From a bacterium (GTDB lineage: Bacteria; Pseudomonadota; Alphaproteobacteria; Caulobacterales; Caulobacteraceae), in contig JAVBXP010000021.1 in assembly GCA_030824495.1 (NCBI GenBank), positions 82,012 through 146,011 of the forward strand: a DNA stretch of 64,000 nucleotides, in the 5' to 3' direction. The notes beneath the pieces were generated by a model. That model worked only from the letters and a program-made list of their open reading frames with translations, was not told the origin of the DNA and searched no databases. Each line of letters opens with the position of its first letter. Position 1 is the stretch's first letter. This document shows positions 54,526 through 62,699 of this stretch, piece after piece. A program made the position numbers and the translations under genes.

Positions 54526-55155
54526 ATGAGAGAAGCTGCAGCCGCCGACAACAGGCCCTATCACCATGGCGATCTTCGCCGCGCGTTGATCGATGCGGCT
54601 CGACGACTGCTGGAAAACGAAGGTCCCACGGCCCTGTCGTTGCGCGCGGTCGCCCGCGAGGCTGGCGTCAGTCCGGCTGCGCCTTATCACCACTTCAAGG
54701 ACAAGGGCGAACTGCTGGACGCCGTGGCCCACGAGGGCTGGGATCTTCTGAACGAGCTGATGACAGACGCCCGCGCCAAGCAGACCTCGGTCCGCGACAA
54801 GCTGACCGCGCTAGGCGTGGCCTATGTGAAGTTCGCCCGCGACAACCCGGCGCTCTACCGCGTGATGTACGACTGCTCGCGCGACAAGGAAAACCTGCCC
54901 GATCACCTGCACGCCGACAACGACAGCGCCTATTGCCAGGTGCGCGACACCCTGGTCGAGGCCGGGGCCTCGCCGATGGACGAGACCGAACTGGAACTCG
55001 CCACCACGGCCGCCTGGTGCGCCGCGCACGGCCTGGCCGAAATGGTCGCCTTCAAGCAGTTCGATCACCTGAAGGTCACGATGGGCGGCGAGGAGGCTTT
55101 CCTGCGCGGCGTCTTTGAACACATGGGCATTTTCGGGCACGCCCGCACGGACTAG
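54526..55155 (+). CDS. TetR/AcrR family regulator with WHG domain
   Basis: A 209-aa repressor. The DNA-binding domain is YHHGDLRRALIDAARRLLENEGPTALSLRAVAREAGVSPAAPYHHFKDKGELLDAVA. The C-terminal ligand domain has FARDNPALYRVMYD and the W-x3-H-G motif (WCAAHGLAEM) of the WHG/TetR_C_33 group. The track start at 54484 lies inside a 27-bp palindrome; ATG at 54526 begins the family sequence. It is divergent from miniprotein B, whose promoter and that of miniprotein A carry matching palindromes, so it very likely represses both. Confidence 0.9.
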   Translation: MREAAAADNRPYHHGDLRRALIDAARRLLENEGPTALSLRAVAREAGVSPAAPYHHFKDKGELLDAVAHEGWDLLNELMTDARAKQTSVRDKLTALGVAYVKFARDNPALYRVMYDCSRDKENLPDHLHADNDSAYCQVRDTLVEAGASPMDETELELATTAAWCAAHGLAEMVAFKQFDHLKVTMGGEEAFLRGVFEHMGIFGHARTD

Positions 55156-55165
55156 AAGTCTTTGG

Positions 55166-56008
55166 GTGTTCGTCACCCGCTTCGCCCCTTCGCCGACCGG
55201 CTACCTGCACCGGGGTCACGCCTTCTCGGCCCTGAGCGCGCACGAGGCCGCTCGCGCCGCCGGCGGACGCTTCATCCTACGCATCGAGGACATCGACACG
55301 ACCCGGTCTCGGCCAGAGTTCGAGGCCGCCATTCATGAAGACTTGGCCTGGCTAGGCTTGGGCTGGGACGTACCGGTGCGGCGGCAATCGGAGCATCTCG
55401 ACGACTACCAGGCCCCGCTCGCGGCGTTGGCGGCGTCCGGCCTGATCTATCGCTGCTTCCGCACCCGCAGGGAGATCGCCGAGGATATCGGCCGCGCCCC
55501 GCATGGAGCGATGGATGCCTGGTGCGGAGCCCCCCTGCCCGCCGATGAGGAAGCCCCGCGCCTGGCGGCCGGCGAACCGTATGCCTGGCGGTTGTCGCTC
55601 GACGCAGCAGAGGCCGCGCTTGGCGATCGCCCCCTCACCTTCCGCGAGGAAGGACACGGCCCCAATGGCGAACATGGCCTGATCACCGCCGACCCCGCCC
55701 TGGGCGGCGATGTCGTGCTGGCGCGCAAGGATGTCGGCGTGGCCTATCACCTGGCCGTCGTGGTCGATGACGCCCTGCAAGGGGTCACCCATGTGATCCG
55801 CGGCCAGGACCTGTTCGAGGCCACCCACGTCCAACGCCTGCTCCAGGCCTTGCTGAACCTGCCGACGCCTATCTATCGCCATCACCGGCTGCTTACAGGC
55901 GCCGACGGCAAGCGGTTCGCCAAGCGCGACAAGGCCGAGACCTTGAGAGATTTGCGGGCGCAGGGCGTGACCCCAGGCGACCTGCGGCGGGAGATGGGTT
56001 TTGACTGA
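55166..56008 (+). CDS. gluQ: Glutamyl-Q tRNA(Asp) synthetase
   Basis: A 280-aa truncated class I synthetase that attaches glutamate to queuosine in tRNA(Asp). The HIGH-like motif is in RFAPSPTGYLHRGHAFSAL, followed by RFILRIEDIDTTRSRPEFE. The KMSKS equivalent is DGKRFAKRDKAETL. There is no anticodon-binding domain, which separates it from GltX. GTG at 55166 is chosen over the in-frame extension into tetR. It ends eight bases inside the next gene. Confidence 0.9.
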   Translation: MFVTRFAPSPTGYLHRGHAFSALSAHEAARAAGGRFILRIEDIDTTRSRPEFEAAIHEDLAWLGLGWDVPVRRQSEHLDDYQAPLAALAASGLIYRCFRTRREIAEDIGRAPHGAMDAWCGAPLPADEEAPRLAAGEPYAWRLSLDAAEAALGDRPLTFREEGHGPNGEHGLITADPALGGDVVLARKDVGVAYHLAVVVDDALQGVTHVIRGQDLFEATHVQRLLQALLNLPTPIYRHHRLLTGADGKRFAKRDKAETLRDLRAQGVTPGDLRREMGFD

Positions 56009-56894
56009 AGTGACCGCCGTGCGCGACACCGGCCACGCCAAGGCATTAGCGGTCCTGGTGACCGGCGCGGCGATCATCGGCCTGGCGCCGATCCTGGTGC
56101 GGCTGGCCGATGCGGGTCCGGCGGCCATCGGCTTCTGGCGGGTGACCTTCGCCATGCCGCTGCTGGCGCTGATCGCCATGCGGACCGACGGCGGCGTCGG
56201 ACGGCCGTCGAAGTTCGCCCTGCTGGCGGGCGTGGCCTTCGCCTGCGACCTCGGGTTCTGGCACTACAGCATCCACTTTACCTCGGTGGCCAACGCCACG
56301 GTGCTGACCAATCTCACGCCGGTCGTCGTCACCGCCGCCGCCTGGATCTTCCTCAAGCAGCGCCCGGCCAAGCTGTTCGTCGCAGCCGTGGGACTGGCGG
56401 TCGCCGGCGCGTGGCTGATGGCGGTCGGGCGCGGCGAACACGCGGCCGGCGCCAACCCGCCGCTGGGCGACGCCTTGGCCCTGACCACGGCGGTCTGGTA
56501 CGCGCTCTACTTCCTGGCCATAAGCGCCGCCCGCCGCAGCGTCGGCGCCACGCGGGTGATGTTCTGGTCGGGCGTCGCCAGCGCCCCGCTGCTGCTCGCC
56601 GCCGCCCTGGTTCTGGGCGAGGACATTTTCCCGATCACCAACGGAGGTTGGGCCGCGCTCGTCGCGCTTGGCGTCATGCACGTCGCCGGCCAAGGCTCGA
56701 TCGCCTGGGCCCTGGGCCGGCTCCCCGCAGCCACCGCCTCGGTCGTGGTGCTGGTGCAGCCAGTGGTCGCCGCCGTCCTGGGCTGGCTGCTGTTTGCCGA
56801 GGCCCTGGGTCCGGTCCAGGCGCTGGGCGCAGCGATCGCCCTGGGAGGGGTGGTCCTGGCGCAAACGGCGTCGCGAAAGCCCGCCTCAGCCTAG
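56001..56894 (+). CDS. EamA/DMT-family transporter
   Basis: A 297-aa polytopic protein with about ten helices in two EamA repeats (FWHYSIHFTSVANATVLTNLTPVVVTAAAWIFLKQRPAKLF; GQGSIAWALGRLPAATASVVVLVQPVVAAVLGWLLFAEALGPVQALGAAIALGGVVLAQ). Likely a metabolite exporter; substrate unknown. Start TTG at 56001 overlaps gluQ and has GGGAG upstream; GTG at 56010 is an alternative. It converges with selO, with stop codons overlapping. Confidence 0.88.
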   Translation: MTEVTAVRDTGHAKALAVLVTGAAIIGLAPILVRLADAGPAAIGFWRVTFAMPLLALIAMRTDGGVGRPSKFALLAGVAFACDLGFWHYSIHFTSVANATVLTNLTPVVVTAAAWIFLKQRPAKLFVAAVGLAVAGAWLMAVGRGEHAAGANPPLGDALALTTAVWYALYFLAISAARRSVGATRVMFWSGVASAPLLLAAALVLGEDIFPITNGGWAALVALGVMHVAGQGSIAWALGRLPAATASVVVLVQPVVAAVLGWLLFAEALGPVQALGAAIALGGVVLAQTASRKPASA

Positions 56895-58301
56895 TTGGTA
56901 GGCCAGCCTCGCTGTCTCGATCGACGCGAGCTTGGCGTGCATGGCGCTCCAGTCGTCGCGCTCGGCGATGTCAGCCCAGATCGCCTCGATTTCTTCGTAG
57001 AGCAGCTCTTGCGGCTCGGCGGCGGCGAAGTAGTCGGCCGCCAGCCGCTCGGGCCGATCGCGCTCGAAGGTCTTCAGGAATTCGCGGAAGCTCGCAAACG
57101 CCTCGCCTGCATAGATGTCGCCTCGCAGGCTCGCCAGGGCGCGGGTCTCATCGCCGGTGAACCAGTCGAAGAAGAATGGCTCCCAGCGCAGCCGGTCCCC
57201 GCCCTCGGCGATCGCCCGGAACGCCGCATTGGCCAGCGCCACGTCGGCTTCCTCCGACTGGCTCTTGAGCCCCAACCGCGCCAACATCGCCGCGGCCAGC
57301 TCGGCGCGATAGGCAGGGCCGAAGCTGTTCAGGACCTCGACCAATCCCTCCTGCGGCGCGACCAGGGTGAAGGTCCCGGCAAGCTGTTGCAGGTTCCAGA
57401 ACACCGTCTCCGGCTGGCGGCCAAAGCTGTAGAGGCCCGAGGTGTCGAAGTAGGCGGCGGTGAAGTTAGGATCGTTGCGCGGCAAGAACCGGTAGGGGCC
57501 GTAGTCGAAGCTCTCGCCGGTGATGTTCATATTGTCGGTATTGAGCACGCCGTGGACGAAGCCGGCGGTCATCCAGCGCGCCGTCAGCCGCGCGGCGCGG
57601 GCCGCGACGGCGCCCAGCAGAGCGGTCGCCCGATCCGACGCATCGGCCAGTTCGGGATAATAGAGCTCGATCACGTGATCGACGAGCTGGCCGATCCGCT
57701 CAGCGCTCTGGAAGTAGGCATGGCGCTGGAAGCTGCCGAAACGGACATGGCTGTGCGAGAGGCGCACCAGCACCGCCGAGCGGGTCGGGCTGGGCTCGTC
57801 GCCGCGCACGAGTTCCTCGCCGGTCTCGATCAAGGAGAAGGTGCGCGAGGTTGGTACGCCCAGCGCCTCCAGCATGGCGGTGGCCAGCACCTCGCGAACG
57901 CCGCCCTTCAGGGTCAGTCGCCCATCGCCGGCCCGCGACCAGGGCGTCTGGCCCGATCCCTTGGTGCCGAGTTCCAGCAGTCGGTCGCTACCCGTCTCCC
58001 GCAGCTGGGCGAAGGTAAAGCCGCGACCATCGCCGAGGTCGGGGTTGTAAACGCGGAACTGGTGGCCGTGATATCGCTGGGCCAACGGTTGAGGCAGGTT
58101 GCCGGGCAAAGGTGTGAACCGACCAAAGTGCGAGATCCACTCGGCGTCGGTAAGGGTGTCGAGCCCGACGCTGGCCGCAGCCCGGTCGTTGCGGAACCGT
58201 AGGGTGGTCATCGGGAAGTCTGCGGCGGCCACCGGGTCGGCGAACTCGCCCCCCAACTCCTGGACACGCGGATCGGGGCGATAGGCGGGGGAAACGGGCA
58301 T
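56886..58301 (-). CDS. selO: Protein adenylyltransferase SelO (YdiU family), cysteine-free
   Basis: A 471-aa pseudokinase-fold enzyme that transfers AMP to protein hydroxyls. ELGTKGSGQTPWSRAGDGRLTLKGGVREVL holds the flipped ATP site and VHGVLNTDNMNITGESFDYGPYRFL the catalytic N-x-D and DYGP metal motif. The C-terminus differs from the E. coli type (FFFDWFTGDE, YEEIEAIWADIAERDDW) and ends without the Cys-containing tail. No Cys occurs anywhere in the protein. ATG at 58301 is chosen; the track start is a GTG six codons earlier. Confidence 0.9.
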   Translation of the reverse strand: MPVSPAYRPDPRVQELGGEFADPVAAADFPMTTLRFRNDRAAASVGLDTLTDAEWISHFGRFTPLPGNLPQPLAQRYHGHQFRVYNPDLGDGRGFTFAQLRETGSDRLLELGTKGSGQTPWSRAGDGRLTLKGGVREVLATAMLEALGVPTSRTFSLIETGEELVRGDEPSPTRSAVLVRLSHSHVRFGSFQRHAYFQSAERIGQLVDHVIELYYPELADASDRATALLGAVAARAARLTARWMTAGFVHGVLNTDNMNITGESFDYGPYRFLPRNDPNFTAAYFDTSGLYSFGRQPETVFWNLQQLAGTFTLVAPQEGLVEVLNSFGPAYRAELAAAMLARLGLKSQSEEADVALANAAFRAIAEGGDRLRWEPFFFDWFTGDETRALASLRGDIYAGEAFASFREFLKTFERDRPERLAADYFAAAEPQELLYEEIEAIWADIAERDDWSAMHAKLASIETARLAYQLG

Positions 58302-58414
58302 GGGTTCCAGATGGAGCACCGACCGCCCGGCGGCAAGCGCGCCGACGCGATCACATCGACGCCAACAACGCCCGATTGCCGTGTTACGCGGTCAAGGCCA
58401 TGCTAACCGGCAGC

Positions 58415-59602
58415 ATGGCTCGCAGAATTACCCTCGATTTCCTGAAGACCGAAAGCGCTTCAGGTCTGATCCTGACGACCGCGGCCCTGGCGGCCGTCCT
58501 GCTCGCCAACTCGCCCTGGTCCGAGCACTACTTCGCCTTCATCAAGCACGAGATCCCCGTCCAGATCGGTCCCTTCCACGAGGTGAAGCCGGTCTACAAG
58601 TGGATCAAGGACGGGCTGATGGCGATCTTCTTCTTCGTCGTCGGGCTGGAGATCAAACACGAGATCCTGAGGGGCGAGCTGTCCAACCCCCGGCGACTGG
58701 CCCTGCCGGTGCTGGCCGCGATCGGGGGCATGGCCGCGCCGGCCCTGGTCTATCTGTTGATCAACGCCGGAGCGAACGGCTCGCCGCAGGGCTGGCCGAC
58801 CCCGACCGCGACCGACATCGCCTTCGCGCTCGCCGCCCTGGCCGTGGCCGCGCCGCGACTACCGTCATCCTTGCGGATTTTCCTGCTGACCCTAGCCATC
58901 GCCGACGATCTCGGCGCCGTGGCGCTGATCGCGATCCTGTTCACCTCGGACGTCAATCTCTACGCCCTGGGCGGCGCGGCCGCGGCCATCGGCCTGATGG
59001 CCCTGATGTCGCAGTGGAAGACCGCGCCCTATCTCTTCTATGCGGCGTGCTTCGCCCTGGCCTGGGCCTTCTGCCTCAAGAGCGGCGTCAACACTTCGCT
59101 GGCCGGCGTGGCCGCGGCCATGACCGTGCCGATCGACCCGCGCAAGCCGGGACACGAGGGGCCGCTGAAGCACTTCATGGAAAGCCTGCATCCGTATGTG
59201 GCCTTCCTGATCCTGCCGCTGTTCGCCTTCGCGGCCGCCGGGTTCTCGTTCCAGGGCCTGTCGCTCTCCACCCTGTTCAATCCCGTGCCGCTGGGCATCG
59301 CGCTCGGCCTGTTCGTCGGCAAGCAGATCGGCGTCTTCGGGGTCGCGGCCCTGGTTATCGGCCTGAAGCTCGCGAGACGGCCCACCGGCGCGAAGTGGCT
59401 GGAGCTCTACGGCGTCTCGCTACTCTGCGGCGTCGGCTTCACCATGAGCCTCTTCATCGGCGGCCTGGCTTTCGATCCGAACGACACCCTGGCGCAGACG
59501 GAAGTCCGCATGGGCGTGATCGTCGGCTCGGTGATCTCCACCCTGGTCGGCATGATCGTGCTGAGCATCGCCCAACGCCAACGCGACTTGGCCGGCGACT
59601 AG
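58415..59602 (+). CDS. nhaA: Na+/H+ antiporter NhaA
   Basis: A 395-aa inner-membrane antiporter exporting Na+ or Li+ for protons and sustaining pH and salt tolerance. The functional Asp pair is in LTLAIADDLGAVALIAI, with a further conserved Asp in TPTATDIAFALAAL. The N-terminus FLKTESASGLILTTAALAAVLLANSPW and C-terminal GVSLLCGVGFTMSLFIGGLAF are typical. ATG at 58415 matches family starts (MARRITLDFLKTES); upstream starts at 58400 or the TTG at 58376 cannot be excluded. It is divergent from selO. Confidence 0.95.
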   Translation: MARRITLDFLKTESASGLILTTAALAAVLLANSPWSEHYFAFIKHEIPVQIGPFHEVKPVYKWIKDGLMAIFFFVVGLEIKHEILRGELSNPRRLALPVLAAIGGMAAPALVYLLINAGANGSPQGWPTPTATDIAFALAALAVAAPRLPSSLRIFLLTLAIADDLGAVALIAILFTSDVNLYALGGAAAAIGLMALMSQWKTAPYLFYAACFALAWAFCLKSGVNTSLAGVAAAMTVPIDPRKPGHEGPLKHFMESLHPYVAFLILPLFAFAAAGFSFQGLSLSTLFNPVPLGIALGLFVGKQIGVFGVAALVIGLKLARRPTGAKWLELYGVSLLCGVGFTMSLFIGGLAFDPNDTLAQTEVRMGVIVGSVISTLVGMIVLSIAQRQRDLAGD

Positions 59603-59671
59603 GCCAAGCTTGCATCGCCGCGCGTCTCTCGTCCTAAGTATCGGCAACGAGAAGGACAGGGAGCGTAGGCC

Positions 59672-60814
59672 ATGGCTCGCGATACAGCGGACGGGTTCGT
59701 ACACGACAAGTTCTCGCCGGTGCGCGAGGCGTTCGACGCCAACCTCGCCAGCGGCGCCGATATAGGCGCGGCCTTCTGCGCCACGCTCGAAGGCGAGACG
59801 GTGGTCGATATCTGGGGCGGTTTCGCCGACGAGGCGCGCAGCCGGCCCTGGGAACAGGACACCATCGTCAACGTCTACTCGACCACCAAGACGATGACCG
59901 CCCTGACCGCCCTGCTGGTCGCCGACCGCGGCGAGCTCGACTTCGACGCCCCCGTCGCCCGCTACTGGCCCGAATTCGCCGCGGCGGGGAAAGAGAACGT
60001 CAAGGTCAGCCACCTGATGAGCCACAGCGCCGGGCTGTCGGGCTGGAAGGAGCCGATCACCAAGGACGACCTCTACGACTGGGAAAAGGTCACCAGCCTG
60101 CTCGCCGCCCAGGCGCCCTACTGGGAGCCCGGCACGGCGCCCGGCTATCACGCCATGACCCAGGGCTATCTGGTCGGCGAGGTCATCCGGCGCATCACCG
60201 GCAAGTCGCTGGGCACGGTGTTCCGCGAGGAGATCGCCGAACCGCTAGGGGCCGATTTCCACATCGGCCTGCCCGCCTCAGAGGACGCCAGGGTCGCCGA
60301 CCTGATCGCGCCGCCGCCCGGCTCGGGCATCGCCGATCGCGCCGAGTCCGAGCTGCAGGCCAACATGTCGAACAATCCCGGCATCGACGTCAGCGAAACC
60401 CGCACCCGCGCCTGGCGCGGCGCGGAGATCCCGGCGGCCGGTGGAACCGGCAACGCCCGGTCGGTGGCGGAAATCCATGCCATCTTGGCCAATGGCGGTG
60501 TCGCCAAGGGCCGCCGATTCCTCTCTGAAGCCGGTTGCCGCAAGGCGCTGGAGCTGCAGGTCGAGGGCCAGGACCTGATCCTGGGCATGCCGGCCCGCTT
60601 TGGCCTCGGCTTCGGGCTCGCGGGCGGCGTCACGCCCCTGCCCAATCCCAACACCATCTTCTGGGGCGGCTATGGCGGGTCGATCGCGATCATCGACATG
60701 GATGCCCACACCAGCTTCGCCTACGTCATGAACAAGATGGCCCCGACCACCACCGGCGACATGCGCGGCTTTGGCCTGGCCATGGCGATGTGGGACGCGC
60801 TGGGCGTGATCTAG
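59672..60814 (+). CDS. Serine hydrolase, beta-lactamase fold (EstB-like)
   Basis: A 380-aa cytosolic hydrolase with no signal peptide. The nucleophile is in VYSTTKTMTALTALLVADRGELDFD (S-x-x-K), followed by HLMSHSAGLSGW and YHAMTQGYLVGEVIRRITG with the second Tyr. Class C-like esterases of this group cleave carboxylic esters; substrate unknown. It is unrelated in detail to the exported hydrolase earlier in the window. Its stop overlaps the convergent bioD stop by four bases. Confidence 0.9.
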   Translation: MARDTADGFVHDKFSPVREAFDANLASGADIGAAFCATLEGETVVDIWGGFADEARSRPWEQDTIVNVYSTTKTMTALTALLVADRGELDFDAPVARYWPEFAAAGKENVKVSHLMSHSAGLSGWKEPITKDDLYDWEKVTSLLAAQAPYWEPGTAPGYHAMTQGYLVGEVIRRITGKSLGTVFREEIAEPLGADFHIGLPASEDARVADLIAPPPGSGIADRAESELQANMSNNPGIDVSETRTRAWRGAEIPAAGGTGNARSVAEIHAILANGGVAKGRRFLSEAGCRKALELQVEGQDLILGMPARFGLGFGLAGGVTPLPNPNTIFWGGYGGSIAIIDMDAHTSFAYVMNKMAPTTTGDMRGFGLAMAMWDALGVI

Positions 60815-61473
60815 ACGAGCTGGGCGGCCCAGTCCTGATCGCCCCGCGCCGCGGCGATCACCCTCAGGTCTCCGGCGAAGGCGGCGACGCTTTCCACGGT
60901 CTGGACGAAATCGGGCGCGTCGGGCTCGGCGCTCTGACTGACCACCACGGCGTGGATCGCCAGGCCCCGCGCGCGCAGCGTCTCGATGGCGGTCAGGGTG
61001 TGGCTGATCGCGCCCAGATAGGAGCCGCCGACCAGCACTGTCGGCAGGCCGAGCGCCAGCATCAGGTCAAGGCCCGTAGCGTCTTCGGAAATCGGCGACA
61101 TCACCCCGCCGACGCCCTCGACCAGGGTCAGGTCGGCGGCGCTGGCCGCTAGCCCGGCTCGGCAGAAGTCGGTGAGTTGCGCCAGACGCAGGTCATAGCT
61201 CTCCAGTCGCGCGGCCATCGGCGGGGACAAAGCCGCATCGAACCGCAGCGGAGAGATCGCGTCCAGGGTCTCCAAGGTCAACGGCCGGCCAAGCGCGGCC
61301 AGCAACCGGCCAGGATCGCTCTGGCTCCAGTCCTGCGGATCAAAGCCGCTGACCACGGGCTTGAGGGCCTGGACGCTAAGTCCCTTGGCGCGGGCGGCCC
61401 GCAGGATCGCGCAGGCGACATAGGTCTTTCCCACATCGGTGTGGGCGCCGGAGATAAACAGGGTCTGGGTCAT
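60811..61473 (-). CDS. bioD: Dethiobiotin synthetase
   Basis: A 220-aa ATP-dependent carboxylase closing the ureido ring of biotin. The P-loop is GAHTDVGKTYVA, followed by LKPVVSGFDP and VEGVGGVMSPI. ATG overlaps the bioF stop (ATGA), so translation is coupled. It is the last gene of a minus-strand bioFD operon. Confidence 0.94.
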   Translation of the reverse strand: MTQTLFISGAHTDVGKTYVACAILRAARAKGLSVQALKPVVSGFDPQDWSQSDPGRLLAALGRPLTLETLDAISPLRFDAALSPPMAARLESYDLRLAQLTDFCRAGLAASAADLTLVEGVGGVMSPISEDATGLDLMLALGLPTVLVGGSYLGAISHTLTAIETLRARGLAIHAVVVSQSAEPDAPDFVQTVESVAAFAGDLRVIAAARGDQDWAAQLV

Positions 61474-62621
61474 GGGTTCATCACCAGGCGCACCGCCGCC
61501 GCCAGCCGGTCGATCTCGGCGTCGGGATGAGCGGCGGTGAAGGCCAGCCGCAAGCGGGCGGTCCCCTCGGGCACGGTCGGCGGTCGGATCGCCACAGCGA
61601 GGAAGCCCTGGGCCTCCAGTTCGCGCGCTGCGGCCAGGGTGCGGTCGGCATCGCCCATCAGGATCGGCACCACCGCGCTGGTGGCGTCGGGCAGGTTCAG
61701 GGCGCGCGTGAACCGGCGCGCCTTGGCGAGCGGAGCGGCGACCAGCTCGGGATCGCTGGCGATGATGTCGAGCGCGACCAGGGCGGCTGCGGCGTTCGCT
61801 GGCGGCAGGCCCGTCGTATAGACCAGGGTGCGCGAGCGGGTCTTCAGCAGGTCGATCACCGGCTGACTGGCGCAGACATAGGCGCCGTAGCCGCCCAGCG
61901 CCTTCGAGAACGTGCCCATGGCTAGGTCGACCTTGGCGCCCGGGAACATCGCGGCCGCGCCGCGCCCCTCGCCCACGACGCCGAGGCCGTGAGCGTCATC
62001 GACCAGCAGCCAGGCGTTATGCGCCTGGGCCAGGGCGCTAATCTCGTCCAGCGGGGCGATATCGCCGTCCATCGAAAAGACGCCGTCGGTCGCGATCAGC
62101 GCGCGGCCCGCCTCGGCGCGATAGGCCGCGAGCTTGGCGGCGAGGTCTTCGACGTCGTTGTGGCGGAAGGCGACGATGCGGGCGCCTGACAGCTGCGCGC
62201 CCGACCAGATGCAGGCATGGGCCAGGTCGTCGATCAGGATCAGGTCGCCCTGCCCCACCACCGTCGGGATGATCCCGGAATTGGCGAGATAGCCGGAGCC
62301 GAAGACGCAGGCCGCCTCGGCGCCCTTCAGGGCGGCCAGCCGCGACTCCAGCTCGGTGAAGATCGGGTGATCGCCGGTCACCAGCCGCGACGCGCCCGCC
62401 CCAACGCCATGCGCCTCAACGGCCGCGATGGCGGCGGCCTTCACCGCCGGATGGTGGGAAAGGTTCAGGTAGTCGTTGCAAGAAAAGGACAGCAGCCGCC
62501 GCCCATTGCGCTCCACCCAGAGACCGTCGAGCCGGTGCGTCGGAACCAGGGTGCGCTTGAGGCTACGCGCCTCGAGGCCGGTGAGCTTGGTTTGGGCGAA
62601 CGCGGTAAGACTGTCGATCAT
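61470..62621 (-). CDS. bioF: 8-amino-7-oxononanoate synthase
   Basis: A 383-aa PLP enzyme condensing pimeloyl-thioester with alanine. LLSFSCNDYLNLSHHP, GVGAGASRLVTGDHPIFTELE, LLVDDAHGLGVVG and the PLP-Lys in TFSKALGGYGAYV are all present. The 792-aa track frame to 63848 is this gene plus an antisense run through bioA; ATG at 62621 is the family start. It is divergent from bioA across 78 bases. Confidence 0.95.
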   Translation of the reverse strand: MIDSLTAFAQTKLTGLEARSLKRTLVPTHRLDGLWVERNGRRLLSFSCNDYLNLSHHPAVKAAAIAAVEAHGVGAGASRLVTGDHPIFTELESRLAALKGAEAACVFGSGYLANSGIIPTVVGQGDLILIDDLAHACIWSGAQLSGARIVAFRHNDVEDLAAKLAAYRAEAGRALIATDGVFSMDGDIAPLDEISALAQAHNAWLLVDDAHGLGVVGEGRGAAAMFPGAKVDLAMGTFSKALGGYGAYVCASQPVIDLLKTRSRTLVYTTGLPPANAAAALVALDIIASDPELVAAPLAKARRFTRALNLPDATSAVVPILMGDADRTLAAARELEAQGFLAVAIRPPTVPEGTARLRLAFTAAHPDAEIDRLAAAVRLVMNP

Positions 62622-62699
62622 GGCCGGGCGGTATGCACGAGGTTGACCGTGGGTTAAAGCCGCCTTCCCTCCCGCCTGGGAGATGTTGGGAGCGTGCGT

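Noticed and set aside
56895-58202. 435-aa plus-strand ORF
   Set aside because: Antisense shadow of selO.
62622-62699. BioR or BirA operator between bioF and bioA
   Set aside because: No TTAT-n-n-ATAA-type dyad or other convincing palindrome is visible in the 78-base gap.
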